Of a stretch of DNA of 64,000 nt, positions 1-11,040 are shown one piece after another (position 1 is the first letter of the stretch; each line of letters opens with the position of its first letter). The notes under the pieces are model-generated. The model was not told the origin of the DNA, made no database searches, and saw only the letters and a list, made by a program, of their open reading frames with translations. This DNA comes from Ophiura sarsii (lineage: Eukaryota; Echinodermata; Ophiuroidea; Amphilepidida; Ophiuridae). The stretch lies in contig CM069442.1 in NCBI GenBank assembly GCA_035610835.1, forward strand, positions 59,003,950 to 59,067,949, in the 5' to 3' direction. The translations under genes were made by a program, and so were the position numbers.

Positions 1-117
1 AAACATGTAAGTTCAATGACAGTAATTTAAACCGCATGGTGATAAATTTGACATGCTATATTTATGGCAGTGAAATCTTGCATAAGATTGTATATATTTT
101 TATTTTTGTTCTTTCAG

Positions 118-1078
118 AAATGTGAGATCACAGCTGTCAATTTTGGATGTATTGGAGAAGTCAAGAGCTGATTCCACTGTGGGAAAATATAAGAAAGCTT
201 ACGCCGCATGGCAAGCTTGGTGCACGGATAACAATATTAATGAACTTTCATCAGACAGAAATGACTTATCAAGGTACTTTATGTTTCTATACAACGCTGA
301 GGCTCCATTTTCTCGAATCGAAACTGCATTTTACGGTATTAAGTGGTGTCTTGATTGTTCACCAATTGTCGTCAACAATCCATGTGATTCAAAATTTCTT
401 AAATTGCTGATTGCAGGACTTAAAAGAATTTTAGCTAAGCCTATTATGAAAAAAGATCCTATTACTACAGACATGCTTACAGCCATCATAATGAATTTTG
501 GGAGTGACGGAGATCTGATGGGTATTCGCACATGTGCAATGCTTCTGTTATCTTTTGCAGGTTTCTTCAGACATAATGAATTAGTGAACATTAGACTATG
601 TGATATACAGTTCCACTCTTCTCATATCAAAGTATTTCTCGTTAAAAGTAAAACTGATCAGTACAGGGAGGGGGCGTGGGTTGTCATAGGAGCTACAGGT
701 TCCTGCCTTTGTCCAGTTAATATGTTGCTTAGGTATCTTAAGTTGGGTAATTCAGATAAATGGGATGGTGAAGATTTTGTGTTCAGACCGTTAAATTTCA
801 AGAAGGCATCACAATCTTATGTTCTAAGGGGAGGAAAGTTGTCCTATTCACGATGCAGAGAATTATTTAAAGATGCATTAGTCTCCATAGGAGTGGATCC
901 AAAGACATTTGGGTTACACAGTCTCAGGGCGGGCGGTGCAACAGCAGCAGCTGCTGTGGGTGTGCCTGATCGTTTGTTCAAGAAGCATGGTAGGTGGAGT
1001 TCAGAAGGATCGAAGGATGGTTATGTACAGGAGACCCTGTCAAATCAGCTGACTGTTTCAATGAATTTGGGGTTATAG
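118..1078 (+). CDS. Tyrosine recombinase, terminal exon of Ngaro/DIRS-like retroelement
   Basis: A tyrosine recombinase of the phage-integrase fold, which in DIRS-order retroelements inserts circular cDNA without a DDE integrase. The open frame covers about 318 codons. An N-terminal SAM-like core-binding region lies at residues 1-105 and the catalytic domain at about 115-305. Visible catalytic residues are Arg150 (FAGFFRHNEL), Lys175/177 (VKSKTDQYREG), His266-x-x-Arg269 (LHSLRAGG), His289 (KKHGRW) and the nucleophile Tyr301 (DGYVQE), so the set is complete. No ATG opens the frame. It begins just after a pyrimidine-rich tract ending in CAG at 117, so I read it as a spliced 3' exon; introns are known in some DIRS-like elements. 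The stop is TAG at 1076, with AATAAA-like motifs from about 1149. The B1-A2-B2 repeats that follow favour Ngaro over Crypton. The upstream reverse transcriptase and gag would lie left of the window. It could also be a domesticated copy, but the intact repeats argue against that. Confidence 0.85.
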
Positions 1079-1211
1079 GTACTTAGTATCCCCATATTGT
1101 ATTAATTATATAATTGAATGTTGTTGGCAGCTATATAGCTGGAGTAAAATAAATAGATAAATAAATGTTATTGGAAGACAAATTGGCATTTCACCCGTTC
1201 TTTATTATTGA

Positions 1212-1369
1212 CATAGGGAAAGCAGAGTCTGCTTCCGTCATCAGTCGTCATCGAAGAATGGTGCTCCCCATGGTTTGTATGTATTAATATATGTGTTTAT
1301 GCTGTGGCGCTAATGTAGGCGCAACAGAAAATAATTTATTTACGGTTGAGCGTGCGAATTAGTAAATAA
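1212..1369 (+). repeat. Direct repeat B1 of Ngaro-like element
   Basis: A 158-bp sequence starting CATAGGGAAAGCAGAGTC and ending GCGAATTAGTAAATAA. It is repeated 637 bp downstream with no difference that I could find by eye. It lies 133 bp after the recombinase stop. Ngaro elements end in the order B1-A2-B2, and this fits the B1 position. Confidence 0.8.
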
Positions 1370-1848
1370 TGACATTTTCTATTGGAGCCGCATTTGCGGT
1401 AGTGAGATGGGATGTAGAGGGCATTATGGGTAAAAGAGGGGCATTATGGGAATGGTCATATGCGTGTTTTGGCGGGAATATTGAGGAGGAATTATGGGTG
1501 TGATGATGTGGTAGATCATTGACTATTTTCGTTTCGACTGCGACGGACGTCTTTAATTTTCAGGCGTTGGTTTTATAATAGTGTTTAACAGTAGAAATTT
1601 GAGTGTTTTGAGTGTTTTTCAGCTTTCAACTATGTGGAACAGAAGTTACAGAACAGAACAGAGGTTATAGAACAGAAGTTATAGAATAGAAGTTACATTG
1701 GAACTAAACATTTCATCAAGTAGACAGGCAGTAAGAAGAGAGTGAGAGAATCTGGGTGTATAGAAGATCAATTTAGTAGGTTTGGATGCTGTAGGTATGT
1801 TACCAATTCTTTGTTAAAAATATAATAACAAAGGTAAATTCTGCTTTC
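1370..1848 (+). mobile_element. A2 segment between the split direct repeats
   Basis: A 479-bp spacer between the two identical 158-bp repeats. In the Ngaro layout it should match an A1 sequence at the far 5' end of the element, outside this window. It contains two GGGCATTATGGG motifs (about 1418-1450) and a short purine-rich tandem (ACAGAAGTTA variants, 1640-1700). There is no coding capacity. Confidence 0.65.
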
Positions 1849-2006
1849 CATAGGGAAAGCAGAGTCTGCTTCCGTCATCAGTCGTCATCGAAGAATGGTG
1901 CTCCCCATGGTTTGTATGTATTAATATATGTGTTTATGCTGTGGCGCTAATGTAGGCGCAACAGAAAATAATTTATTTACGGTTGAGCGTGCGAATTAGT
2001 AAATAA
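1849..2006 (+). repeat. Direct repeat B2, 3' end of Ngaro-like element
   Basis: Second copy of the 158-bp repeat; it marks the likely right end of the retroelement at about 2006. Its apparent identity to B1 suggests a fairly recent insertion compared with the heavily decayed elements elsewhere in the window. Confidence 0.8.
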
Positions 2007-4064
2007 AAAGGTACAGCACTTGATCCCAAATCTCAATCTGAAAAATGGGGGGAACATGGACTATTCTCTGTCTTCAGTCTTCCGTGTAGAGATGGATAAA
2101 CCTTATACCAAATTAACTAGTTGGTTTTATCCAAACCATGTAATGTATATAACTCAAGTCAATCATGTGCCGGTAAGTTGGAGCAGAATGCCCTCCGATT
2201 ATACATTGATGGCATTTCCCCACTCCTGTATGCTTTAATTTCAGGGTTATTTTTTTCTGGGACACCCTGGTTTAACTTGTACAAGGCTTCATGTCTTTAT
2301 ATGTTGAAGCAGAGTTCACTGGTACCCACAAGATAGCCATTGTAATGAAATGCTGAAGGCCTCTTGTGCATTTGAGCACTTAATTGCTCTCAGAATAAGT
2401 TACATACCAATCAAGCATGGCCAGAGGGACTTCTCACTTTCTTTATTGCCCTCTTACATGTTCACAGATGTCACACAGGTTAATTAAAGTAACTAATTAA
2501 ATTTGATGTTTAATTAAAGTCATCATTTAATATCATTTTGAAACGTTATTCCGATGTTGACATACTTCAGCCTGCCCCTCAAGCAAAATCCTAAAAAAAG
2601 ATTTGTCTTGCAAGACCAAAAAGGCAATAATTTTCATTTGTTTGGTACTGGTCTTTGGCTAGTATTTTATTTATTTATTTATTTGAACATACACTTTTAC
2701 AACAGTGGCACTCGTCTACCTGATGGTGCGTTCATAATAAATACATACAATAATTAACAAGACGAAAGAACATTAATAATCATTATATAAAATAATAGTC
2801 ATGTATACAATAGTCTCAATAGACTCAATTTCAATTCATGATCTTACATCTAACAGCCCACGCGCCACGTTTAAGGTATGATTTGCAGAATTGGTCAAGG
2901 ATAACATGCAGAAAGGGCATCTTTAGTGTGTCTGTAAGGCATGGTGATATTAATTGGACAACTTAACCGAGCATTATATACCATTCTTATATAGTGGGTG
3001 TGGTTTGGGAGCAGGCAATTTGATTGGTTTTTGGCTGATTTTCAGCCAACATGCCCATACATTATGAGACAATGGTGTATAGTTTGAGGCGGGTTTAATT
3101 AATTCGAAAAATAATACCTTCAGCGCATATGATCAACGTGTCATCGCTTTAGCGTGCCCTACACAAAGTCGCCGCCGTAGTGCGTTGTGGGTATAACGCA
3201 GCGATGACAGGTGCGTGTGTGCTAAAGAACGCGATTAATTTGAAGAAGGAGTTGGAAAACAGCTCGCTGGATTCGCCGATTTTATAAAGGGGGGCATTCG
3301 TTGTTGTTTGTTTAAAATAAATCTAACAAGCTGTGTTATTTTATGATAAAAGATCAAAATAACCAATAAACTAAATAAGAATGGTACAGCCAGCCTATAC
3401 ATTATAAGACCATCGTCTATAGCAAAACAGCTAAGAAGTATATTTTATTCTCTAATTTTGAGTCCAGATTACTAATACTAAATTCCAGCCAAACATCACT
3501 GAATATAGCGGTCTTCATATTGATCTTAAGAGTCAATTTTGCCATTGGCTATACATGGACACAAATTGGCCCGTTATTCCTTACATCTGTGTACAAAAAT
3601 AGAGAACCGCTATTGTTCCGGCCAACTTTTCTTTTATAAAATTGGATATAAGAAAGAAAAGTAAATACTCTATGGGATCGCGAGGGTTTTGGTGAATTTG
3701 AGTAAATTATTTGGCTAATACGAAAATAATTTGCAATCCTTGTATACCTGTAGTACAGAGCGTTTAGGAGAGGTCACACACCAATTATGAGCTCCCCGTG
3801 TGTGCAGCATAGTAAAACGGACAATAACTGCACGATGTGCTATAAGTAAAAGCAACAGCTAGGTAAGTAAAAGGTCTAGTCTAAGCAATTGCTAAAAATG
3901 TTATTCATAACCATTTGCTAAATGATTACAGGTGTTACTTGCCACAGCTAGTAAGTTCTTTAGTAGTTGCTTATTGTACTACAGTACCATCTACAAAAGG
4001 GGGTGGCAAAATGGTTCACTATTAGAGACATTTTGTAGTCTTGCTCATCCCTAGCTAATTTAAG
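2007..4064. other. Unassigned AT-rich DNA with minor repeats
   Basis: No gene is supported. A TTTA microsatellite-like run is at 2667-2682, possibly a LINE tail on the minus strand. A roughly 38-bp motif recurs as diverged direct copies at 3051-3090 and 3387-3422 (core ACATTATNAGAC), and both lie near an ATACCATTCTTAT / AATAAGAATGGTA inverted pair (2979 and 3374). This suggests an old inverted-repeat element of about 440 bp (2980-3425). Confidence 0.4.
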
Positions 4065-4392
4065 TTACTCATTAGTATCTCTTATTTCGCCAACGGACGT
4101 TTGGTACCCTGGATCTGACAAATATGCCAAAGTCGTCTCCATTTGTGCCACTGGTGTCAAACGCCCACTATGAGTCTTGGTATTTGGTACATGGTATGAA
4201 GGTGTCTGCAAGCCATTCCACATTTTGTTTGTCAAACCTAAATAAAGTTCTGTAAGTGGTAGGGTTGACTTCATCACAATTAAGCCTGATGTTATACACC
4301 TTAGGTTGTGGTCTTCGATGTAAAAACATGACAGAAGATGTGATATGTCTGTACTGGCTAAACAGCAAGCCACAAATGAGGGGCTTGTACAA
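4065..4392 (-). pseudogene. Harbinger (HARBI1-like) transposase fragment, frameshifted
   Basis: Two overlapping minus-strand frames together resemble the N-terminal part of PIF/Harbinger DDE transposase. The upstream frame gives VYNIRLNCDEVNPTTYRTLF then RFDKQNVEWLADTF. After a frameshift near 4190 the second frame gives LTPVAQMETTLAYLSDPGYQ then TSVGEI. Both match the usual order 'YRl-x-ke-x-v-x-WLa' followed by 'lsp-x-qll-x-tL-x-yLa-x-G-x-qxsvgd'. Only about 100 residues remain; the DDE catalytic core is absent. It is a dead copy. The match is from recalled family patterns, not from a search. Confidence 0.6.
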
Positions 4393-4443
4393 TCACTAGT
4401 AAATGCTAGTCAAAGGTCATTTTTATGAATACAAATTGAAGTA

Positions 4444-5213
4444 GGGTAACATGGGGTAATATGGGACACGGGGTAAAGTGGGACAGTGGTTTTCGGAGAT
4501 ACTTTTTTACCTTAAAATAGTCAAATTGTGCCCATTTTTGTAACAAAAAAGCTTTGATATATTGTCTATTTATATTTGCAACCAATTTTAAGTATCATCC
4601 TTCGTGAAACGGGACACTTCAGAGGGTCGTAAGCCTTAGGCGTCGAAATTGATGCTGCATTTCACCAATGCTACTAAGCATAGGTCACGACTTGACACTA
4701 AATATCTATGAATCAATGCCCCGGATTTTAGTTTCTCAAAGTGGAAAATAACGTCTAAACCACTTTCTATCAAATAAGACAAAAATTTGCTACTGTTTCC
4801 TTCCAAGATCATTAAAAAGTGTTTTTTCAGAAATGTGCCTCATTGGGGTAAGATGGGACAAGGTTACATTCATGTTAAAAGTCTATCTTTGTCCCATCTT
4901 CCCCCGCGTCCCATCTTGCCCCACCACTGTCAGCACATAGTAAATCAATGGCGTCCCATCTTACCCCTGTGGGGGAAGATGGGACAAAAAATTAAGAAAC
5001 ATTTTATCGCCTGGGGTAAGAAGGGACACCTTGATAAAATAATGAAGCCGGAGGCCGACGGGCACAATTTTTGGTGAAACTAAAGTCTTGTTAAGGCTCT
5101 TGGTGATACTTTTTGTTTTGGTGGGGTCACTTGTCGGATATTCGTATTACAGCTGAATAAAATTAGGTGTCCCATCTTACCCCTTAGGTGTCCCGTATTA
5201 CCCCATGTTACCC
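4444..5213. mobile_element. TA-flanked inverted-repeat element with GGGGTAA/TGGGACA ends
   Basis: A 770-bp element. The left end reads GGGTAACATGGGGTAATATG; the right end is nearly its reverse complement through about 24 bases. Both sides are flanked by TA (4442-4443, 5214-5215), as in Tc1/mariner insertions. Inside, the core GGGGTAAGATGGGACA and its complement recur several times (for example 4844-4860, 4891-4922, 4951-4986, 5013-5027), forming inner hairpins. No transposase is visible, so it is non-autonomous. Confidence 0.75.
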
Positions 5214-5260
5214 TAGTTGTTAACTTCTCTGGCATTTACTTATAAGTAAAAAGCAATTAC

Positions 5261-5631
5261 TACACTGTAAAAAGAAACGTTTGTATTTCTGATAACACTT
5301 AATAAACACTTAAACACGTTTATTTTTGTGTTTTACGTGTAAAGGTATAGGAGGCATTTCTACGATAAACGTTTGCATAAACACTACAACACGTTTATAG
5401 AGGTATTTGTTGTATAATTATTAACATCCCAACATGTTTATATTGCTGATATAAACATGTTGGTGTGTTAATAAATATTACACAATTACCTCTATAAACG
5501 TGTTGTAGTGTTTATGCAAACGTTTATCGTAGAAATGCCTCCTATACCTTTACATGTAAAACACAAAAATAAACGTGTTTAAGTGTTTATTAAGTGTTAT
5601 CAGAAATATAAACGTTTCTTTTTACAGTGTA
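5261..5631. mobile_element. 371-bp full-length palindromic (foldback) MITE, copy 1
   Basis: The whole unit is an inverted repeat centred near 5446. The left arm starts TACACTGTAAAAAGAAACGT and the right arm ends in its complement, with few mismatches over about 165 bp per arm. TA is present at both termini, as expected for a mariner-type target. The motif AAACGTTTAT and relatives (AACACGTTTAT) recur within each arm. The short asymmetric centre (TATTGCTGATA) sets the orientation. A second copy of the same length is at 60234. Confidence 0.85.
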
Positions 5632-5760
5632 ATGCTTAAAATGTGCAGCTTTTACTTCAAAGTCATTGCTTATTTCTATGAATAAACATTTAAGTAAAAG
5701 GTTAGTAAAAGGGGGTTGTTACTTTAGTAAAAGCAATTACTTATTTTTATGAATACGGCC
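5632..5760. mobile_element. Right terminus of a Harbinger-like element
   Basis: The segment ends TTTTTATGAATACGGCC followed by TAA. The GGCC terminus next to TWA matches the pattern of the other GGCC-ended elements in this window and of PIF/Harbinger target sites. A related TTTTTATGAATAC stretch lies at 4421-4433 beside the transposase fragment. The two TA-type MITEs between them appear nested in this older element. The left end was not found. Confidence 0.4.
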
Positions 5761-5769
5761 TAATTATGA

Positions 5770-6680
5770 CAGACAATCTTATTAATGTGCTTAAATGTGT
5801 TAACCCAGCGTGGACTTGTCGGGGCATCATTAATGATGTATTCCATGTCGCACCTTTTAAGCGTATCTCTAATCGACGACAACAATTTGTACCTAATATG
5901 GTCCATGTCGCAGTTCAGATTCATTAGAGCATTTAACACAAGTTTTGGCCAAACGGTGCATCTCTAGATTAGAGAGTCGTGCAAGATACTTAATTCTATG
6001 AACATATTAAAGAGAGGCGATGGGTTTCCACCCCAAGTCGCCGTAGAGGGCTACGCCCGGAGTGTTACAGGGTGCCTTCAAGATATATCTTGCCATTTGT
6101 AGCTGCAAGTTCTCTACTTTGTTGCTATCAGCCTTGCTACTACAGGTCCATACTGATCATGCATAATTAATAGAGGGAAGCGCTAAAGATTTCCAAAGAA
6201 TGTTACCATAGTAAATCCTATTGAAATTATTGTGACTATCAACATCCATTTAATATACGAGATCAACCTATCACCCTTCTTAACAACTTCATTGACATGA
6301 GTGTGATCAGAAAAATTTCTTAATAATTATGTTGACCCCTAAGTATTTATAGTGATCGCACTCGGAAATCGATAGATTGCCTAGTTTCCAAAATTGAGTT
6401 TTATCTGTACCTTTGCCAACCACCAATACCTTAGATTTATCAATATTGAAGTCTAATTTCCAGGTTCGTGAGAAAATTGATGCAATGTCTAGCATCCTTT
6501 GCAATTCGACTGCGTTATTTTGCTATGAGAACTACATCATCAGCCCAATAGCTAATTCATTTATGTAAATGCAGAATAAAATTGGTGAAAGTACACATCC
6601 CTGTTTCACACCTTCTTCCACTTCGAAAAAATCTGTAATAAGATCACCAAACTCAACATTAGATTGAACATTCATATTAT
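5770..6680 (-). pseudogene. Non-LTR retrotransposon reverse transcriptase, C-terminal part
   Basis: Minus-strand translation with several stops and shifts shows RT motifs in the right order. First comes GVKQGCVLSPILFCIYINEL (palm, about 6560-6640), where the catalytic DD region is damaged. Next is the thumb-like stretch KLDFNIDKSKVLVVGKG followed by DHYKYLGVNI (about 6320-6450). Last is a C-terminal LQLQMARYILKAPCN and ALYGDLGWKPI (about 6020-6110). The part upstream in the protein continues at 7160-7330, beyond an insertion. The LINE clade is not determined. Confidence 0.7.
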
Positions 6681-7155
6681 TATTATTATGTCTGATCTAT
6701 GTTTTTCTCATCTCGCTAACCAGTTTTGATGTCAAAGCAATTTCTTTTTGTGGTTTACTGGCTGAGGGTGTAAAGTGCTGGCAACCTCGCCCCTCAGTCC
6801 AATTGTTTCTCCGTGTATCACCGTTTTTCTTATTGTGCCGGTCACATCAACATCATCTCAATATGTTTGCAGTGCAATTGTCATGTGCAGGTCACATAAC
6901 CATATTCTTGGTATGTTAGACACGTCTGACTGTAATATTTTTGTTTTTATCTGCTTTCTTCATTATGTTGCAGTATATCATTGTGTCTATCTTTGTAATT
7001 TGTATGCATTTTTATATATTGTTGGTCTTTTTAATTATTCGTTTTTCTGTAATGATGGCGACTATTTTTGGCCATTTTATTCATGTGAAGCGCATTGAAG
7101 CTTTGAGTACTGCGCTCTATAAGTCCTGTATTATTTTTTTTATTATTAAATAGAC
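6681..7155 (+). mobile_element. LINE (L2/CR1-like) 3' tail inserted in the LINE relic
   Basis: Plus-strand segment ending GCGCTCTATAAGTCC then an ATT-rich repeat tail (to 7155). The 'gcgctatataa ... (ATT)n' ending is typical of L2-like 3' ends. It splits the minus-strand RT relic exactly between the SSLF and NVEFGDLITDF parts of the protein. No coding part is preserved. A similar tail is at 17040-17095. Confidence 0.55.
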
Positions 7156-7330
7156 TACTACTAATTTTCCACATACTGCCCCAAATACCTAACTTCCATG
7201 CAAGTGATAACAAACCGTCCCGCTAGACCTTATCAAAGGCTTTACTGAAATCCAGGAAGGCTTAATATGTGGATTTGTTCTCAGCCAATCGCGTGGCTGC
7301 TATGATTTTCCCAAAGAAATTGGTGCTCTT
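7156..7330 (-). pseudogene. Reverse transcriptase fragment (finger/palm)
   Basis: The minus-strand reading includes AFLDFSKAFDKV, stop, RDGLL...AWKLGIWGSMWKISSSLF. FSKAFDKV is the classic non-LTR RT motif with its catalytic Asp. It continues into the 5770-6680 fragment once the inserted tail is ignored. In-frame stops make it a pseudogene. Confidence 0.7.
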
Positions 7331-9339
7331 CAACAAAACATGAAATTGATTTAGAGATTGTACGATTAAACACTTTAGAAACACATGACGTTAATGTACT
7401 ATACATGTCCTTGAAATATTGCTCCTTAAAAATGCTTTTTTAAAATAATATTAATACACAGTAATATGCCTGTTTCAAGCATGACTGACAAACACATTTG
7501 AAGGTCATGTCGTGAAGAAATGTAATTGATAGTTTGATATCATCAGGAATTAAAGAACACTGGTGGCATTTGAGTAACAAAATTGCAATGCAAGAAACTC
7601 TCTCACTTTTCTATATGTGTATATATATTTGTGTACAGCCAATAATTATGTTGTCTTTCTCAGTGGTTTGTGGTGATCCTGAGCATGTCATGATCTGAGA
7701 ATTACAAGGTTCGAACTGACATTTTGGTCATTTTGAGATATAACCTTTTTAAGTTCACAGAAAACAATATAAAACATACGAAATAATATTGGCCAAGTTA
7801 TATCATTTTAAAGCATACAAAATGATGATTTCAAAAATATAAATATCTCCAAACACACAGAAATTTCAGTTAGAACCTTGTAAATCTAGGTTGTTTTCTA
7901 TGAGGTCATCCATGTTTTCCAATGACATCATCATCTGCAGATGTGGAGACACCTTGATCCAGAGGGCATTATCTTATCATCTCCATCAGATGACACCATA
8001 CAGAAAACACCCACTATATCAATCACAACTCACTGATGAAGATAAACTGGTTGTAAAGCTGTGGGAAAAAAGTCAACATTATTTTCAATGGGTTTTTCAA
8101 TGAGTAGCCTAAGTTTCTTACATTGGAATGTTTAAATTTGATAAATTCTAAGGTATTTCAAATAACTGTGTCATCAGTTTAAAAGATTCACCATTTAACT
8201 TCTTTTTTAAATGTCATCAGTTCTAACTTAAGTATGTTTACCATTTTAACAATTTATTGATTTTTTAAAAATAATTTATTCAATATAACAATTTCAAAAA
8301 CTAGGAATATAACTATTTCATTAATTTATTGAAAATGACTCATTTAAACGCATGTATTGAGTGCTTGAAGCACAAACCTGTTAGGTAATATTTTAGTGAA
8401 TTAGAGATCATTCAAAGAGATTTTTCAAATTAAGAAAACACTTCAATTTGCTGTAGTTAATGAACAAATTTGGTAACTGCAAATCTATGTTTTTGTGGTA
8501 AAAACTGCATTGGAATTTAATATGTCCCTTTGTTTATTTAATTGATGTAATTGATTCAATCTCCCTTTGCAATTTATCAAAATGAACTAAATTTATATAT
8601 TTTTGACAAAATACAAATGTGTATGCTTTAAGCTTGATATTTGGTTTTGGGGGAAATCTGCATTATTTTGTGAAAAAACCAATGGGAAAATGAATAAAAA
8701 TGACCGTGGTGCAAGGTATGTGCAAAAATTAAGAACAACCCGACTGATGTACATAATTTATACCAGTTATTTATAGCTGGGTTCCATTACATTAACTACC
8801 TATATTAAATGAATCATATTTTCTGCGGTTGGCTGGTCAACAATATTTTGTACATCACATAGATATTATTATCTATTTCACTGGATCTCTGTATTTACAC
8901 AGATATAACATGTATTTATAATAGCGACATGTTACATCGTATAATTGACAATATTCTGGTCACAAATGGATCGCGTTTCATGTTAATTACGCAACAAGGT
9001 AATCAATCAATCTTAGGTTGATTGATTCAAGTTTACTTTGTAAATAAATGTACATGCCAATTGAAAGCTATTACAACTATCTTGGAAGCTTAGGCGACAG
9101 GGAAAAAAACCTGTTTAGTTTTCAATATTGGAAATCTTTTTTAGAGAAAAAGGTTGGGACATTTTTTTTAAATTTTTTTAAATTTTTTTAAATGAAAAAA
9201 AATGATTTAAAAAAAAGAAAAATTATAATTGTTGAAAATTCACACAAAAATCCCAAAATATTTGAAGACATTTTTTATTTTTTAAGATCCGTCTGTTCTC
9301 CGTAGAACAAGGAGTCTGTTTTTTTCTTCGTCGCCTTAA
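7331..9339. other. AT-rich DNA without identifiable genes
   Basis: No credible coding frame. AT-rich and low-complexity runs are common (for example A/T homopolymers at 9160-9230). A short AATCAATCAATC...GATTGATT inverted repeat is at 9001-9028. Confidence 0.5.
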
Positions 9340-11037
9340 GGCCAATTTTTGTTGTTGTTGTTATGTTGTCCTCGACCGCCCGCTCGTCAGATTTAGGGCC
9401 ACTTTTATTTTTTTTCTGATTTTTCAAACAAAAATCAGAATTTTTGTTTTCAGATTTTTTTCAGATTTTTTTTTTAACAGTTTTTAAAAATGGCATTGAA
9501 TATTAAATTAAGTGTTTATAACAAATACGAGGGGCATTCAATAAATACCCGCAACCATTGTTGTTCTCCACACCTGAGTGATTCTGTGAAATCTAAGTGG
9601 GTACATTATAAAGTATGAACCTTAATCTATCATTTAACACAATCTGGATTTACTGAATATTCATAATTACGTAATAGCATTAGCATAAAATAACCCATAT
9701 TTGGACACTGAAAAACATGCCACTTTGGCAGGAATTTTGAATTTGCTTGATAGCACGTATATTGAAATGAGCAGAACTTTGTTCCGGATTAGTGTGCAAG
9801 TCTAACATTTTGCATCAGGAAACCAGAGACCATGTTCAACGAGGTCCTAAATGGAGAGGTTCTGTCAACGACAACTTTTGGAAATACACTGCATCTTATC
9901 TTGGTCAACATTAGGCTTTGACAGTGAGCCCCAAAATGCCGAAAATCCAAAGAAATGAAAATGATAGTTAAAACAAACAATTGGGATTTCCTGAAATACC
10001 ACAGCAAATGCAGGATTCGTTATTGTATAGATGACAGGGTATTAATAAATACATCGAGAATTGTTGAACTTGGAATAAAAATCTGCGCATGCGTAGAACG
10101 CACGGTGGTCAGAAAGCGCTCATAATGAGTAGAAATGTTAAACAATCACTGCAACCAACGTAAAAGTTACAGATAAGGAATTGAATTTAAGAAAACAAGA
10201 ACTGTGGTGAACTTCAATACATATACAAAGTTCAAAAATGTAAACATCTATTTGAAAATACAATTCAAGTTAATGTTATGGTCAGTATAGTGAATTTACT
10301 CAAATTGGGTAAAAAAAGCTTCATTGTATAAAAATTTTCTCTGCAGAAAACGGTTTCAGATATTGTCTTTGTAATCTCCCATTTAAATCTATGACATGTA
10401 ACAATGAGGAACAAGTTAAGACAAATCTTGCGGTTGGATACCTTGACTGTTTATTCATTAAAGAATTTCTTTTAAGCTATGACAAAAAGATGACGTTTTA
10501 ATGTTACATAATAAGTGTTTTTTCTCCATAATTTGCATCTGAAAATAAGTAATGTTGAGCACATAGTACTGGTCTATCACTGTTTCAAACGGCAACTTAT
10601 TCCATGCATCGGTTCTTGAGATATTTTGAAAAAAGTAACTGTGCATCAAATTGCTTGCAAATATTCTCCGCCCTGATCAGCTATTTTTCATGCAGTGCCA
10701 GATAGTATTGATTTTACGCATGTGCCATTACGTAATCCCACAAACGATATTGTTCATTCATGCATGCGAGGAAAGATAAAGACCCATATTTCAAATTTCC
10801 CTAATTCTAGTTGGCATACGTCGCGCATGAGTGGAGAAAAACAATGGTTGCAGGTATTTATTGAACGCCCCTCGTATGTGCGACTCTTAGAGTGATTTCA
10901 ACTTCTTGTTGGCTGAACTATGAGCTTCCGCTGGTAAAATAAAATTTAAAAAAAAATAAATAAAAATAAATAAATCTGCCCGCCTGCCCCTCCTCTCTGA
11001 AAGTTGTGGAGGACAACATAACAAATTGTTTTTGGCC
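9340..11037. mobile_element. GGCC-ended, TWA-target element 1 (Harbinger-like), interrupted
   Basis: Left end GGCCAATTTTTGTTGTTG, right end complementary (GGCCAAAAACAATTTGTTAT on the minus strand). TAA flanks both ends (9337-9339, 11038-11040). Arms share GTTATGTTGTCCTC and a following G/C-rich then T/A-rich block. The original element was only about 350 bp; a 1347-bp mariner-like element sits inside it. Assignment to PIF/Harbinger rests on the 3-bp TWA target duplication and terminus; no transposase is present. Confidence 0.65.
9528..10874. mobile_element. Mariner-like element nested in element 1
   Basis: Inverted ends: left CGAGGGGCATTCAATAAATA, right complement CGAGGGGCGTTCAATAAATA, continuing with CC-GCAACCATTGTT for about 45 bp. 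TA flanks both sides (9526-9527, 10875-10876). Its 1347-bp length matches an autonomous mariner, but I could not read transposase motifs on either strand. It is decayed or carries unrelated filler. Confidence 0.7.
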
Positions 11038-11040
11038 TAA

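Noticed and set aside
4787..5077. A 96-codon protein at 4.8-5.1 kb
   Set aside because: Lies wholly inside the TA-flanked inverted-repeat element and translates its GGGGTAAGATGGGACA cores.
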